Positions 51,255-64,000 of a DNA stretch of 64,000 nucleotides are shown here, piece after piece. Under the pieces are notes generated by a model that ran no database searches, had not been told where the DNA came from, and saw only the letters and a program-made list of their open reading frames with translations. The position numbers were made by a program, and so were the translations under genes. Origin of the DNA: Piscicola geometra (Eukaryota; Annelida; Clitellata; Hirudinida; Piscicolidae); NCBI GenBank assembly GCA_943735955.1, contig OX030968.1, positions 2,208,747 to 2,272,746 of the forward strand, written 5' to 3'. Position 1 is the stretch's first letter, and every line of letters starts with the position of its first letter.

Positions 51255-52990
51255 ATGGGACTGGCAGTGAGCAGACAAGAAGCTTTCTGGGAGGCTTGTG
51301 GATTTGGAGACAAGATCCAGGTTGCTGATGATGATCATGATTAGTTTTTGGCCACCATGATGAATTTTTAAATTCATAGTGGTCATGATGATGATCATTT
51401 AAAGTCTTAGTGATAGTGATGATAATTATTAATATTTGCTTTTTGGAAATTATAAACTTTTCAGCTTTAGTGCTTTAATCATAATACTTTTTGTGTGTTT
51501 GGGGGTTCGGATAGTGATGATGAGCATACCTATAGTGGTTGGTTTGATTACTTCTATAATTAGCATGCTTCAAAATAGCATCATTCCAGAAGATCAATAC
51601 ATACTTTAATAATTATCTCTCCATGACTCATCCATTGTTAAACATATGCGCATAAATTATCTTGTGACTCACCTTTGTCACCAGATGCAGAAGCATGCAT
51701 GCAACCTGTTTTTCAATAACTTAAATTATAGTTAAATTTTCACCTAATCATCCAATTACCTGCTTAATCATTTAATTAATACTCTAATTACCCAATTACT
51801 CACCTAATTATACAATTTCTTAATCATAAATTCACTCACTCATTTCCACACCTTTCTAGGGCAAACTTAAAGCTCTTATTCCCAGTGTTTTCAACGTATT
51901 CAAAAAAATAAACAAAGTGCAGCAGTTTTAAAATTGTTTATAAATAAATCAGACATCAAGCCAGCTGACTTATCATTATCACCATCATCATCATTGCTAA
52001 GTCCACCAGCATTATCATCACCACCACTTACATTAACATCATTACCACAACCACCACCAACATCATTACCACCACCACTTGAACAGGTAAAGAAGTACAT
52101 TGAAGAGGGCATAGATGTGGACTGGGTTTCTTACACTGTGAGTCCCTTATATCCATCTATTTGTTCTTTATCCATCCATCTATTTGTTCTTTATCCATCC
52201 ATCTCGTTGTTTATCCATCCATCTATTTGTTTATCCATCCATCTATTTGTTCTTTATCCATCCATCTATTTGTTTATCCATCCATCTATTTGTTTATCCA
52301 TCCATCTATTTGTTTATCCATCCATCTATTTGTTCTTTATCCATCCATCTCGTTGTTTATCCATCCATCTATTTGTTTATCCATCCATTTATCTGTTTAT
52401 CATCAATCCATTTTTTTATTTGGCCTGTATTAAACCAGGATGATTATATCTATCTCTCCAACAATCCACCCACCCATTCATTCATCCACACATTCATTCA
52501 TTCCCCCATTCATCCATCCACCCACACATATATTTATCTACACATCCATTCACCTACCCACCCACCCACCTATTCATCTACCCATCATTCATTCACTTAC
52601 TCATCTAACCATCCATCAATCTATTTTTCTTCCAATTGTCACATAAAACCGCAGTTATTAATAGATCGAGGGATCATCATGATCATGATCATGATCATGA
52701 TCATCATAAACATCCATCCAAATACTGCTTCAAATATAAAACCTCTCATCGTTGAAGACTACATTCGTTTTTCCCTTATATTTTGTTTTTATTTTTTTAA
52801 TTTTAATTTATTTTATTGTATTACTTTTAAATTTAAACAGTATTTTTTCTGTTAGTATCCATTATATTAAAAGTCTTATTATTATTATTTTGCCTCATCC
52901 ATCATTTAAAGACCTGCATGGTATAGGGTTTCATAATGGCAGTCTTCCGTAGGGTCGGGCTAGATGTTTCATTCATTCAGCCTGTATGCA

Positions 52991-53088
<98 letters not shown>

Positions 53089-56000
53089 TGTGTGTATGTG
53101 TGTTTTGATTTATTATGACTTTTATTATGGGGGTATGGGGGTGTGAAAGAGGATATGGTGGGGTGGTGGCATGGGGGTGTATATGAAACAGTGTGGTGGA
53201 ATGGATGTCGCAGTGTTGTGTTGTACTGTGGTTTTACTGATTGGCTCTTCTATGAAAGCCGAAATTTTCACATTGTTGTATCACGCAAACTCGATTGAGA
53301 TTCAGTCGTAGTCATAGTGGGCCGTTTTAAACATATTTTTAGCATCATGGCGTGTCATTGCAGTAGGATCTGCTTAGTCTCGTTTCACTTGCGACTTTTA
53401 AATGGGTAAAAAAATTTTTTTTTTTAAAGTCTATATCGTTTACAGCTTGACAGACGCATGCCATGTTACAATGGTTCTAGGAAACATGGTCCTTATGCGC
53501 CAGAGGCGCCACTCCACACGACGTACACATCTCTCAATGCATACATCGCAAACACCGCATCATATACACTAGGTATATGATAGTTCACGGTTGCTTGTAA
53601 GGGATTCGAACTGGCAACCTTTCAGTTGCAAGTCCGACGTCTACCATCTAACCCATCCCCGCTTCCCATTTTAAAAGATCTTTTGTTTTTTTACCCGATA
53701 CTTAAACTCTTCTTTATCACCACTTTACACCTCCACATCACTACGTACCCGCAAAATTCCAGAACTTTACACTACCCTTCTCCACTCTTCCACACCACAT
53801 CACCCTTTCCACTACTCCTCCAAAACTACTCTACTCCACTATCACACAATTCTACTACTTCACCCCACCATTTCATATCAATACACAACTCCACCATCAA
53901 ACCACAAACCACACCAAACCACAACCCACCAAACCACTCTAAACCACCACCACAAACCACACCAAACCACAAACCACACCAAACCACAACCCACCAAACC
54001 ACAACCCACCAAACCACTCTAAACCACCACCACAAACCACACCAAACCACAACCCACCAAACCACTCTAAACCACCACCACAAACCACACCTAACCACTC
54101 CAAACCACACCAAACCACAACTCACCAAACCACATCTAACCACTCCAAACCACACCTAACCACAAACCACACCTAACCACTCCAAACCACCACCACCACC
54201 ACCACAGCACAACTCCTGCGCCATCCACGTCGCCTCACAAGGCAACGTCGACATCGTCAACATGCTCATTGCAGCCAAGTGCAACGTCAACGCCAAGGAT
54301 GACGTCAGTGGTGGCTCTTGTGGTTGTGGTTGTTGTGGTTGTTGTGGTTGTTATTGTTGTTGTGGTTGTTGTTGTGGTTGTTGTGGTTGTTATTGTTGTT
54401 GTGGTTGTGGTTGTTATGGTTGTTGTTGTGGTTGTTGTTGTGATTGTTGTTGTTGTTGTTAATAAGAGTAATAATAAGGATAATGATGATCGTTTTTTTA
54501 TTGGTTTTGGTTTAATGTTGTTTTTCGTTGTTGCGTGGTTGGATGGCCATTAACAATCTTGGCTGACTTCTTCACGAAAAACAATTGATCACCATCATTA
54601 TCAAGGCAAGCATAATCATCATCATAACCACCATCATCACCATCCTCATCATCATCATCATCACCACCATCACCATCTCCGTCGCCACCTCGGTAAATAA
54701 TGCAACCCATTGAAGTGTTTGCGCATTACTTCAATCCACTTTTCGCCTCCGAAACTCCATAAAGATGAATGTATAACATCTGGCGAAGATTCCAAACAAT
54801 TACTGAATCTTTCCTTTTCTGAAACGCGATCTTCCGATGGATACAAATGCAATAAAGATTGACAAGCAATATAAAGTAGTTATTTGCATGGATTAGGCTT
54901 GCAGGCATTTTGCATGTGAATGTTTTCGTGTTATTCTGTTCAAGAATCGATCCATTCATTTCTTTCTTCCGCATTCCATGGAAGCGTAGATGGAGAGTGA
55001 AGAATTTTATCATTCATTCATTCGTATATCCATCGACACACCCATCCATCCATCCATGCATGCATGCATTTATCTATCCATCCATCTATCCATCTATCCA
55101 TCCATCCATCCATCCATGCATTCATCCATCCATCCATCCATCCATCCATCCATCCATGCACAGAGGGACAGCACAGCACTGCACCAGGCCGCGATGAAGG
55201 GTCATTGTGACATCATCAAACTCCTCATCCAAGCCGGTGCCAAGGTCGACGCGCAAGATAAGGTTGAGGGGGGGTGGATATAAGTTTTGGGAGGGAGGGG
55301 GGGGGGGGGAGAGTGGGGTATACAATTGGAGGAGGGGGGAAAGGGTGTGTGGTTACCACACCACACACTTCATCATACCACCACATCGCATTTCCACCAC
55401 AACCACGCCTCATACCATTCCACCACACCTTTACCACACTCCACACACACACAAATGCATCTCAACCACACGATTACCTCTACACCACACCACAACTGCA
55501 CCACAACCACACAGAACGGCTGGACTCCCCTCATCAGTGCAGCCTACTTCTGCCAGCTGGAGGCTGTCAAGGAGCTTCTGCAGCATGGAGCTTCTGTCCT
55601 CCTTCAGAACCAAGTGCTCATCTATCCATCCATCCATCCATCCATTCATCCATCCATCCATCCATCCATCCATCCATCCATCCATCCATCCATCCATCCA
55701 TCCATCTATCTATCTGTCTATCCACCCATCCACTCACCAATTCACTTATCTATTTATCTATTCACTCACCTAGCCATCCCCTAACCCATGCATTCACTCA
55801 TCCATCCACTCATCCATCCACTCATCCATCCACTCATCCATTCCCTCATCCATCCACTCATCCATCCACTCGTCCATCCACTCATCCATCAACTCATCCA
55901 TCCACTCATCCATCCACTCATCCATCCACTCATCCATCCACTCATCCATCCACTCATCCATCCACTTTTTCCATTATTCATATTTTTCTATTTTTCAATA

Positions 56001-58650
56001 AAAAAACTTTTCTCTCTATCCCACCACCACCACCACCGAGCACAAACACCGCACCACAGGATCAGCGCTCAGCGCTACACGAGGCGTGTCGCAGCTACAG
56101 CTACTTGAACGAGGACCACCTGGCCACCATCGCTGACCTACTGATCGAAGCCGGCAGCGACATCAACAGCAAGAGTTCCGACAGGGGAGAGGTGAGTGGC
56201 TTTGGTAGGTGATTGGGTGGAGAAGGGGGGATGGATTGTTTCTATTGAGATGGTTGAGAGAGAAAAGGTTAGTTTGCACATAGATTTTTATTGACCAGTC
56301 CTTTCAATCCAACATAACCATCATCCTTCATCACTTTATAAAAACATGAATTATTATTATTATTATTCTTATTATCATCATCATCACCACCACCCGCCTC
56401 CCCACCAGGCTGACTTCACTCCACTCATGTTTTGCGCCTACCACGACCACCCCAAAGTGGCTCAAGCCCTGTTGAATGCCGGCTGTGAAGTCAATGCCCA
56501 AGGATCCGTGAGTGTTCCACAACCACCTGATTACTTTCTCCCACAACCACCTAATCCTCCCCTCCACAACTCCCTTCCCTCCAACATCCACCATCCTATT
56601 TCTCTTCATTCCAACCACAACAACCACCTATCTCTCTTTTCCATAACTCCTTTCTAACGACCACACTTTTCCAATGACCACCACCAACGACCTCCCTCCC
56701 TCTCCCCTCTAATCACTTCTTTCAACCTACCCCATCCTTCTTCCAACCACCCCCTACCTACCCTACCCCCCCCCCCCCCCAAAGAACATGTGGTCGGCAC
56801 TGCACTGGGCGGCTGACAGGGGCCACATCGAGGTGGCCAGGGTCCTCATCATGTCGGGAATCGATGTCCTACTCAAGGGCACTGTTGGTGGGGGGGGGGT
56901 AGGGGGTTCAGGGGGTGGTTTTGGGTGGGGGGTCTAGGGTGGGGTAGTTTTGGGTGGGGTTTGGTTCAGGGGGAGGTGGTTCAGGAGGGTGGAAGAAGGG
57001 CTTTAGAGGGGGTTGAAGAGAGTTTAAGGGGTTTGAGGTAGGGTAGGCTGGTGGGTGTTTTGGTGTTTTGAGGATAGTGATGGAAGTATGAGGTTTCAAA
57101 GTGGTTCTAGTAGTGATGGTGACTTTTATCGGATTTCGGAATGAGTCACTAACCTTTCTCATCCAGCACCTACCCTCCACGTCTTACTTCTCTGTCGCCA
57201 CGCACCTTTATCTCTCCCTTTCATCCACTCATTCATCCATTCATTCTCAATCCACTTTTCTCCACACCCCACCACCACCATCCCACCCCACCCACCACCC
57301 CACTCACCACCATCACCACCCACCCACCCACCACCACCATCACCACCACCACCCCACCCACCCCCCCCCACCCCCCCCACGACGACGACAGAGGGACGAA
57401 CTGGCAGTGGACAGGGCGAGCACAAAGGAGATGTACAAGCTGCTGCAGAACTACGTCGACGGTGCCTCATACAACTTCCATGACCCCAACAGGTGGGTGG
57501 GAGGGGGTGGGAGGTGAGTGAGTGGTAGGTGGATGGGGAGGGATAGCAGGTGAGTGGATGGGAGCGGGTTGGAGGGAGGGGGTTAGCAGGTGAGTGGGTG
57601 GTAGGTGGGTGGGAAGGGATAGCAGGTGAGTGGATGGGAGCGGATTGGAGGGAGGGGGTTAGCAGGTGAGTGGGTGGTAGGTGGGTCTTAGTTGGGGTAG
57701 GGTAGAGGCTCGAGTGGGGATTTACAAAATGAAATGAGAGTAGATTAAAGAAGCATAATAATAAAAACTATTATGTTATAAGAAAAATATTTTAATTTGA
57801 AAAATGTGGTAAAACTTAAAATAATAAAATGATTACGGACAGTTATTGTTACCTTGCAATTATTTTTTTTCGTTCAGAAACGCCCAGGAGAAGCTGAGAG
57901 ATTTTTCGCACAAAATATTCCAGACTGCAGACGACCATAAGAACATCGTCAGTATCATCATCATGATCGTTCTCATCATAATTACCACCATCATCATCAC
58001 CGTCATCATCATAATTACCACCATCATAATTACCACCATCATAATTACCACCATCATCATCACCTTCATCATCATCATCACCGTCAACATCATAATTACC
58101 ATCATCATCATCGCAACCATAATCATAATCATCGCAACCATCATCATCATCACTACACCAGGTGGATAGACAGCTCCAATTACTGGAGGACAATGACGAC
58201 ACGCAGTCCACGTCCACCTTCCACTCCACCACCACCACGCCCAGCGGCGACAACCACCCCTCTTCCACCATGCTATCAGCGTCATCGACGACGACAGACC
58301 AACCTCCGGCCAAGTCGCCCTATCGTGCCAACCAGCAGCATCGCTATTCATCGAACTCGGCCAATCGTCTCTCGCTGATCCTCGCTAGCTCCGTCTCGCC
58401 CCTCAACGCTCCACCCACCCTCAGGGACGCGTTGCCCCTCAACAAGAGGAGGATGATGAGTAATGGAGTGAGTGGAGGTGGATTAGGTGGTGGAGGGAGG
58501 CTGGGGATGATGATGAGCAATGGAGGAGTGGGTGGAGGGATGAATGGAGTGGGGGAGGTGGATGGACAAGAGGAGGAGTTGATTCGTCCTAACGGCCTTT
58601 CCAAGAGCCCCATCAAGTTCATATGCGATGAGGTAATCATCATCATCATC

Positions 58651-58682
<32 letters not shown>

Positions 58683-59050
58683 CATCATCATCATTGCCAT
58701 CATCATCATTGCCATCATCATCATTGCCATCGCCATCATTATTAACATTGTCTTTACAGAAACTCACATCACCACTTCATCTCACATTAGTGTATTTGAC
58801 GCACATGTTTTTCAAAAGCAAAAAAATAATTTATAATATGTTAAGAAACAAAGCCAGCAATTTAGATAGGAGATTGCGTCTTGTACATGCGTACTTCACG
58901 GTAAATATACATTGAATAGATTGAACCTATCTCGACCAACCAACTGACCGACCAATCACGCCTCACCATCTGGTCACATGACAGGATGACCCTGTGGTGA
59001 CCCTGCCCTATGAGAGACTCAATGGATTCCTCAAGAGCACTGCGCATTAG
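51255..59050 (+). CDS. Ankyrin-repeat protein, 12 exons, complete (482 aa); family member not identified
   Basis: Coding exons: 51255-51320, 52087-52137, 54208-54303, 55164-55262, 55515-55613, 56060-56191, 56409-56507, 56785-56883, 57392-57492, 57878-57947, 58162-58632, 58985-59050. Every junction is GT-AG and in phase; all are phase 0 except exon 9/10, where an Arg codon is split. Exons 3-9 (residues about 40-280) each encode roughly one ankyrin repeat of 32-33 residues; exon 6 carries 44. Typical cores are [21 protein letters not shown] and [18 protein letters not shown]. Residues about 282-304 look helical. Residues 305-461 are Ser/Thr/Gly-rich and probably disordered. The C-terminus is [21 protein letters not shown]. 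The N-terminus MGLAVS fits the N-myristoylation consensus (Gly2, Ser6), suggesting membrane attachment. Ankyrin repeats bind proteins; no enzyme domain is present and I cannot assign a named orthologue. AATAAA-type sequences follow the stop near 59250-59270. The gene is divergent from ALDH4A1. Confidence 0.92.
52145..52640. repeat. CATCCATCTATTTGTTTATC and CATC-type repeats in ankyrin-gene intron 2
   Basis: About 15 units of 20-24 bp, then degenerate CATCCACCCA; a short GATCAT run follows at 52674-52703. Confidence 0.92.
52989..53100. repeat. (GT)n microsatellite in ankyrin-gene intron 2
   Basis: About 55 units with three GTTT or GTAT changes. Confidence 0.94.
53440..53665 (-). repeat. tRNA-derived SINE
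   Basis: On the minus strand the head GGGATGGGTTAGATGGTAGA resembles a tRNA A box. It is followed about 35 bases on by GTTGCCAGTTCGAATCCC, a B box with the TTCGAAT loop. A unique body continues to about 53440. Missing aminoacyl-stem pairing argues against a working tRNA gene. It lies in ankyrin-gene intron 2. Confidence 0.65.
53880..54205. repeat. AAACCACACC/AAACCACAACCC array reaching an ankyrin-gene acceptor
   Basis: Degenerate 10-12-bp units ending in CACCACCACCACCACAG, the acceptor of exon 3, so the repeat serves as the pyrimidine-rich tract. Confidence 0.9.
55620..55975. repeat. (CATC)n and 12-bp CATCCATCCACT arrays in ankyrin-gene intron 5
   Basis: Pure CATC for about 95 bp, then about 15 units of CACTCATCCATC. 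A related CATC array at 55040-55160 runs into the acceptor of exon 4. Confidence 0.94.
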
Positions 59051-60074
59051 GAATCATCATCAGGATCATCGTCATCCTCGTCATAATCATCATGATCAAC
59101 ATCATCAACGTCATCCTCGTAATCATCATCAACGTCATCGTCATCATCATCATCAACGTCGTCGTCATCATCATCATCAACGTCGTCGTCATCATCATCA
59201 TTATATATACTGCATCTATAAAGCCTCTAGCTTCATTATAATCTGATAAAGAAATAAATTTTGAAAATAAATATCATCAATATTGTTATCAATGATTTTG
59301 TTTTATATTTATTATTGTTGCTTTTGTTTGTTTACTTATTATTCGTATTTATCTGTTGCTTTATTTATGTGATTATTTTAAAAATCGGTGCTTCAAGATA
59401 TGCAAGCTGCCACCTCTTCAAACCACCATTCATCCTCTGTTTTTCCATCCATCCTTCCTATATCCTTCTATCCATCCTCCCATCCATTGTTCCATTTATC
59501 CTTCCATCCATTCTTCCACCCATCCTCCATTCTTGCACGACCCTATTTATTCGACCACTCCATTTATTCAATGCTACTTCTTCAGTCGATTCAGTTAAAA
59601 TTTGGTTTTAACTTTAATTTTTAACGCTTTCAACAAATCTTGCATGCGTCCATTTAACGTTGAATTTTGCACTTATTTGTATCGAATTCAAACAAAAAAG
59701 CAACAACTACTAACAACAAAATTCATGTAGTGATGATAATAATAACAATTCAGATAATGAAATTGTTAAAAAAATAATGCTATAAAAAAAGTAATACAAT
59801 TTATAATAATTAAAACATAAAAATAAAAAATAGATTTATCCAGACCTGGATAATATGAATCGGTGTAATGATGGACATAAATAGTAATAATTATAATAAA
59901 AAAAACAATTATAATATTTATGTTTGAAATAAAAAAAATAATAAAACAAAAACATAGGAAATAATTATATTAATATAAAAAATAATAATTATTATTATTT
60001 TTATTGGGTTAAACGGCAGTGATGTGGTCTACTGCTACCTGAGTTCCACAGTTATATCGCATGCAAGTCATGTT

Positions 60075-60245
<171 letters not shown>

Positions 60246-61712
60246 TGCTTGTGTGCGTGTGTGGTTGCTTGGAGGGATGGTTTGGGTGGTTGGTGGATTG
60301 AGGTGAAATTATGTGAAAGTTGTGATTTGGGGGGAAGGGGAGGAGGTGTTGCGGGGTGGATCTGAAGATGGTGATTGGGGAGGGGGAGAGTGGCAAGGGT
60401 GGTAAAGATAGAGTAGTCAGAAGTGGTTGAAGTGGTGGGGATGAATATGTAGTTAATAGGGCATTTTTTGTTTTTTTTTGCATTGATTATTTTTAAGGTA
60501 TCCAGCAAAACATAAACGATAAGAAACACATTAAATAAATCCTCACGTACATACGATGTAGAAAAACGCATAAAAAGATACATCGAAAACAAAATCTATC
60601 AAAAAGTTTCATATAACAAATTGTTTCTACATTATTCGCTACTTTTGTAAACCTTTATGACGCTTTCCTGGCTCTCTTAACGTTTGCTTGTCGATTTTAT
60701 TGCGTTTCACCAACGGCTAATGTATCGATAAACGCTTTTGCCCATCGCGATGACAACGATGCAAGGTCAGCATTCATACTGTATATCTCTATAATATTAA
60801 TAACAATAATAATACAATTAATAATAATAATATTACTAATAATAATTCTTATACTAATATCTCATATAGGTTTTAGTTCTGTTGTATAGTGCGCAGTGAT
60901 GTGTTCTGGGCACGTTCTGCTCGGGCTTCCGGTTCTGCCCGTCTGCCTCAAGCCATTAATTAACCCCTTTACCAATTCCGTCACTCAATCAATCAATTAA
61001 CGATTTTATAAATGATTTCACTTAAACAATCAATTAAAGCTTTTATAAATGCCCTAATGGTCCTCTAGGGAGCCTAATGGAGTTTAATTGAGCCTAATTG
61101 AGCTAGCAGCCCATACGCTTATGCGCCACTTTAATAATGTTCGACATTATTAATATGGTTATTGCTATTGTTACTATCATTATTACTATTATTATCATTA
61201 ATATTTATTAGTTTAAATCGATTTTAAATAGTTTCGACGAAGACCGATAAGTCAATCAATCGCACAAGGTGCAGTAGTTTGAATCAACATCTTGATTACA
61301 TGGCTCCACCTGACGTCTGGAATATTACTTTATTACTAGTACTTATTACTATTACTAATGCTAATGTGCTATCTTCATTGTCCAATTAAGTTTCGAGTTT
61401 CCTATCATCATTACATTACTCATCTCTTAGGCAAGTAATTGACAAAATTAAAGTGATTCCACATTGGTTGTACTACGATCATAATCACTAGTATCATTAT
61501 CATCATCATAACAATTTTCACTTGCTTCATCTTCATCTTCATCCCCCCCATTATGAGCAACGATGATCAGCATGCATTAAATCATGCGAGGTGTAATCCA
61601 ATTATAATTAAATCGTCACTTATCCAATTAAAATAATCGTTTATCGCATTATAAACTTATAATTTATAAACATGATTTGTTCTATTAATTTTAATTAATC
61701 AATTATCATTAA

Positions 61713-61779
61713 GGATGACAACGGGTACCCGCTTAACGGCTCGGATACCCGAACCTTGACTTTGGTCCCGTTGTCATTC
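61713..61779. repeat. Short palindromic element, possible MITE
   Basis: GGATGACAACGGG at the left and CCCGTTGTCATTC at the right are inverted repeats around a core with GGGTACCCG. The core resembles the end of the hAT copy near 22980. Confidence 0.5.
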
Positions 61780-62590
61780 TTTTACATTATTACACTTTCA
61801 ATTCACCTAAGCCTCATACTCACTCCATATTAAGTTATATTCAGGATTTGTTTTTCATGGTCACCACCCATTGTGTATCAATAAACATCAGTTGAACTTT
61901 TTTCAGTTGCCACCACCCCCACCACCACCCTTTTTGCACTTAGTTCCAATTATTTTGTTGACCTGTCCGTAGTCTTAGGCGCGTTTCACTGACATTTGTA
62001 TCAATAAAATCTTTGCAAGTGACATTCTTTAAGGAATTGGGCGAAAGAAAAGAATTAAAATTATTTTGAATTATTTTGAATGACATATGGAAGTGGTTTA
62101 ACACCATCACATGGACCATGGTTGATTTTTCATGAAAGTGAGACTGTCTGATGATGATGATGACGACGAGAATGATGATAATGATGAAGATGACAATGAT
62201 AATGATCATGCCATTCCTGCATGACTCAACTTATTCGTTTCGCTGGTTTAATTCCAATCTTTTCCCCTCTTTTAAAAAAAATCTTTTGTCCCCTCTTCTA
62301 CTTTCTATCTTTCTGCAATTCTCTTGCATCAAGGCTGCTGCGGTCGGCGTCGAATCTCAATTCACTTTTAGTTTTAGCTCTTTGATTCTTGTACTGTAAT
62401 TCAGAAAAGCAGGAGTGGTCAGTACCAGAATACACGTGTTTTGACCATTTGTGATGTTTTGAATGAGAAAAGTTCTTGGAGTTGGGTATTTTAAGACAGG
62501 TTTTAGAACTTTTTATAAATTCAAAAAAGTATTATCTTTAAATTGAGACTTAAATATAAATTAGTATATTATAAGAGAGCTGGTTGAGGA

Positions 62591-63278
62591 ATGTCTGGAG
62601 TTGTAGCGGCGGAGGAAGAGGAAGAGGGAGAAAGAATGATGGAGTTCTCGGAAATGGATTCGAATCCAGGAAAGAAAAAATTAGAGAAAAAAGAAGCAGA
62701 GTTGGAAAAAGAAAATAGCCACGAAACGATTTTCATCAACAACGATGACAACGCCACCACGACAAACATCAGCAGTTCTAAAACGCCCAAAACGTACCGT
62801 AGTTTTTCTTTACGCGGCAAGCACCCCGCAGCAGGCAACAGACCTTCCTACATTCACGAACAACGACACTTCTACTCCAAGTCCGAAAAAAAGCTGGTGC
62901 GACTAGCTACAGTGGTGGCGTATGTGGTGGCGGTGTTCCTGGTGGCGGTGGTGCTTGCTGTTTATTACACGTGCGTCTGGAAACCAGGTGCGTCATTGGT
63001 GAACTGTGAAACTTTTGTATTCCTTATTACTCGTTTGCATTCATCACATGCTTTTAATTTCTAGAAAATAAACTTTTACTCACCCTCGACACTTTCTCAA
63101 AGCAATAAATACACTCCTTCAGATCCAAAACAACACACTTTAAACCCACTCTTACACCCCTCCCCCCCATATCGATTATTCAACTTGACGAAGGCAACAA
63201 ACCCTCCACGCAGGCAGAGGTTTGAAACCCCACAACGGGACTGACTTCACTAACCTGACATTAAGCTATTTCAAGTGA
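62591..63278 (+). CDS. InaF-motif membrane protein, two exons, complete (153 aa)
   Basis: Exon 1 is 62591-62987 (132 codons plus one base, donor GTGCGT). Exon 2 is 63214-63278 (acceptor after CCACGCAG, then TGA). The split Gly codon joins in phase. A canonical AATAAA lies at 63289-63294, eleven bases after the stop. Residues 1-60 are acidic and coiled-coil-like. Residues about 70-100 are basic and Ser-rich. Next comes YIHEQRHFYSKSEKKLVRLA, followed by one hydrophobic helix (residues about 107-128, VVAYVVAVFLVAVVLAVYY) and the tail CVWKPG. A charged SEKKLVR segment, a VAYV helix and a W-K-P end is the InaF motif, known from Drosophila INAF proteins (partners needed for TRP channel function in photoreceptors) and vertebrate INAFM1/2. 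The length also matches INAFM2 at about 153 residues. Topology is inferred as single-pass with a cytoplasmic N-terminus. Partner and channel role in this animal are inference. Confidence 0.87.
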
Positions 63279-63288
63279 AAAAAGACCA

Positions 63289-63294
63289 AATAAA
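63289..63294 (+). promoter_or_regulatory. Polyadenylation signal AATAAA of the InaF-motif gene
   Basis: Canonical hexamer eleven bases after the TGA of the two-exon gene, implying a very short 3' UTR. Confidence 0.6.
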
Positions 63295-63299
63295 ATTAT

Positions 63300-64000
63300 C
63301 TGTAGATACCTCTTTCCACAGGCTCCAGTGAAATTTGTTTAAAAATAAATAAAAGGATTATTGCGTATATATTTAATAGAATAAAACTTTGAATTTCTGA
63401 AACGTTAATGGATGTTTAATAAGAACCATGAAAGAGTGTATGAATTTCAAATTCTCGAGCACGAGAGCGTTAGGTGTGCAGAACGAAATACTGATCGTCT
63501 CGTGTTCAGTACACTTATGAGTATTCAAGTTTTACAATTTAATTTTAAGAAATTTAATTTTCAAAAATACGCTTTAATCAGGATTGAAAGGTAGTTGTCT
63601 CGAAACGTCGGAGAAATCGGATTGAAAATACAAGATTATTGAAGTGCATTCAAATGCTATATCAGAAACCTTGTGTGCGTGTGTGTGTGTGTGTGTGTGT
63701 CGTGAAACGTTTTTGAAATATATTTTAGTGAAATAACTAAAAACAATTTGTAGTGGTAGAATTGAAACGAAGTTGGCGAACCGCACACAAAATGCTCAAA
63801 AGAATATAACAAAATGAAAGAGTATTTACAAACGATTTCGAAGTATTGCAAATGGAGGCGGTTACGAATGAGAAATGAGCAGTAATGAGATCTCTCTCGG
63901 CCTTTGAGTTCTTTAAAGAAGCGGTAAACCCTTCAAGACGACAAGTGTCGCCGCGAGAATTTAGAATAAACTTTAGAGAAAAGAGATTGTGATTGTTTGT
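63300..64000. other. AT-rich downstream region, nothing recognised
   Basis: A short GT tract lies at 63676-63700. A few short frames have no similarity or splice context. Confidence 0.55.

Noticed and set aside
51180..51398. Minus-strand frame containing [20 protein letters not shown]
   Set aside because: It is antisense to the first ankyrin-gene exon, whose plus-strand reading joins in phase to the next exons.
53583..53655. tRNA gene
   Set aside because: A-box- and B-box-like segments are present, but aminoacyl and anticodon stems do not pair, and a SINE-like body follows.

Overview
This window is animal nuclear DNA. It has spliced genes with GT-AG introns, an ALDH4A1 orthologue, an InaF-motif gene, hAT and CR1-type transposon remnants, tRNA-derived SINEs and a U1 snRNA-like sequence. 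An extraordinary share of it is simple-sequence repeat. No bacterial or viral gene organisation is visible. An AT-rich spiralian such as an annelid or mollusc would fit, but that is a guess from texture and gene content; the species cannot be named from the sequence.

Layout. Positions 1-18.6 kb are almost wholly micro- and minisatellite, including a 4.4-kb array of a 19-bp unit, with no gene I can prove. From 18.67 to 36.47 kb a plus-strand gene can be assembled from phase-compatible exons: a SUEL-type lectin domain, a CUB-like domain with Asn-rich insertions, a sushi (CCP) domain, one transmembrane helix, a basic stop-transfer segment and a very long Gln/Asn-rich cytoplasmic tail. Its 10-kb intron contains a 1.55-kb hAT transposon with terminal inverted repeats and a near-perfect 8-bp target duplication, a (GGAT)n block, a (CA)n block and a 31-bp minisatellite. 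From 37 to 42.2 kb lie transposon remnants, a Cys-rich open frame, an orphan USP53/54-like exon, a coiled-coil exon and a U1 snRNA-like sequence that overlaps the end of the coiled-coil frame.

From 42.7 to 50.4 kb on the minus strand is a complete 19-exon ALDH4A1 gene (delta-1-pyrroline-5-carboxylate dehydrogenase, mitochondrial proline catabolism, 561 codons). Head to head with it, from 51.26 to 59.05 kb on the plus strand, is a complete 12-exon ankyrin-repeat gene (482 codons) with about one repeat per exon. The two start codons are 811 bp apart, so a shared promoter region is plausible. From 59.3 to 62.5 kb is AT-rich non-coding DNA. At 62.59-63.28 kb is a two-exon InaF-motif membrane-protein gene.

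Most introns are filled by simple repeats, often starting at the donor or running into the acceptor. In the lectin/CUB receptor similar repeats lie inside coding exons as poly-Asn and poly-Gln tracts. All exon models were worked out by hand from splice signals, reading phase and protein-family similarity, without transcripts or database searches.
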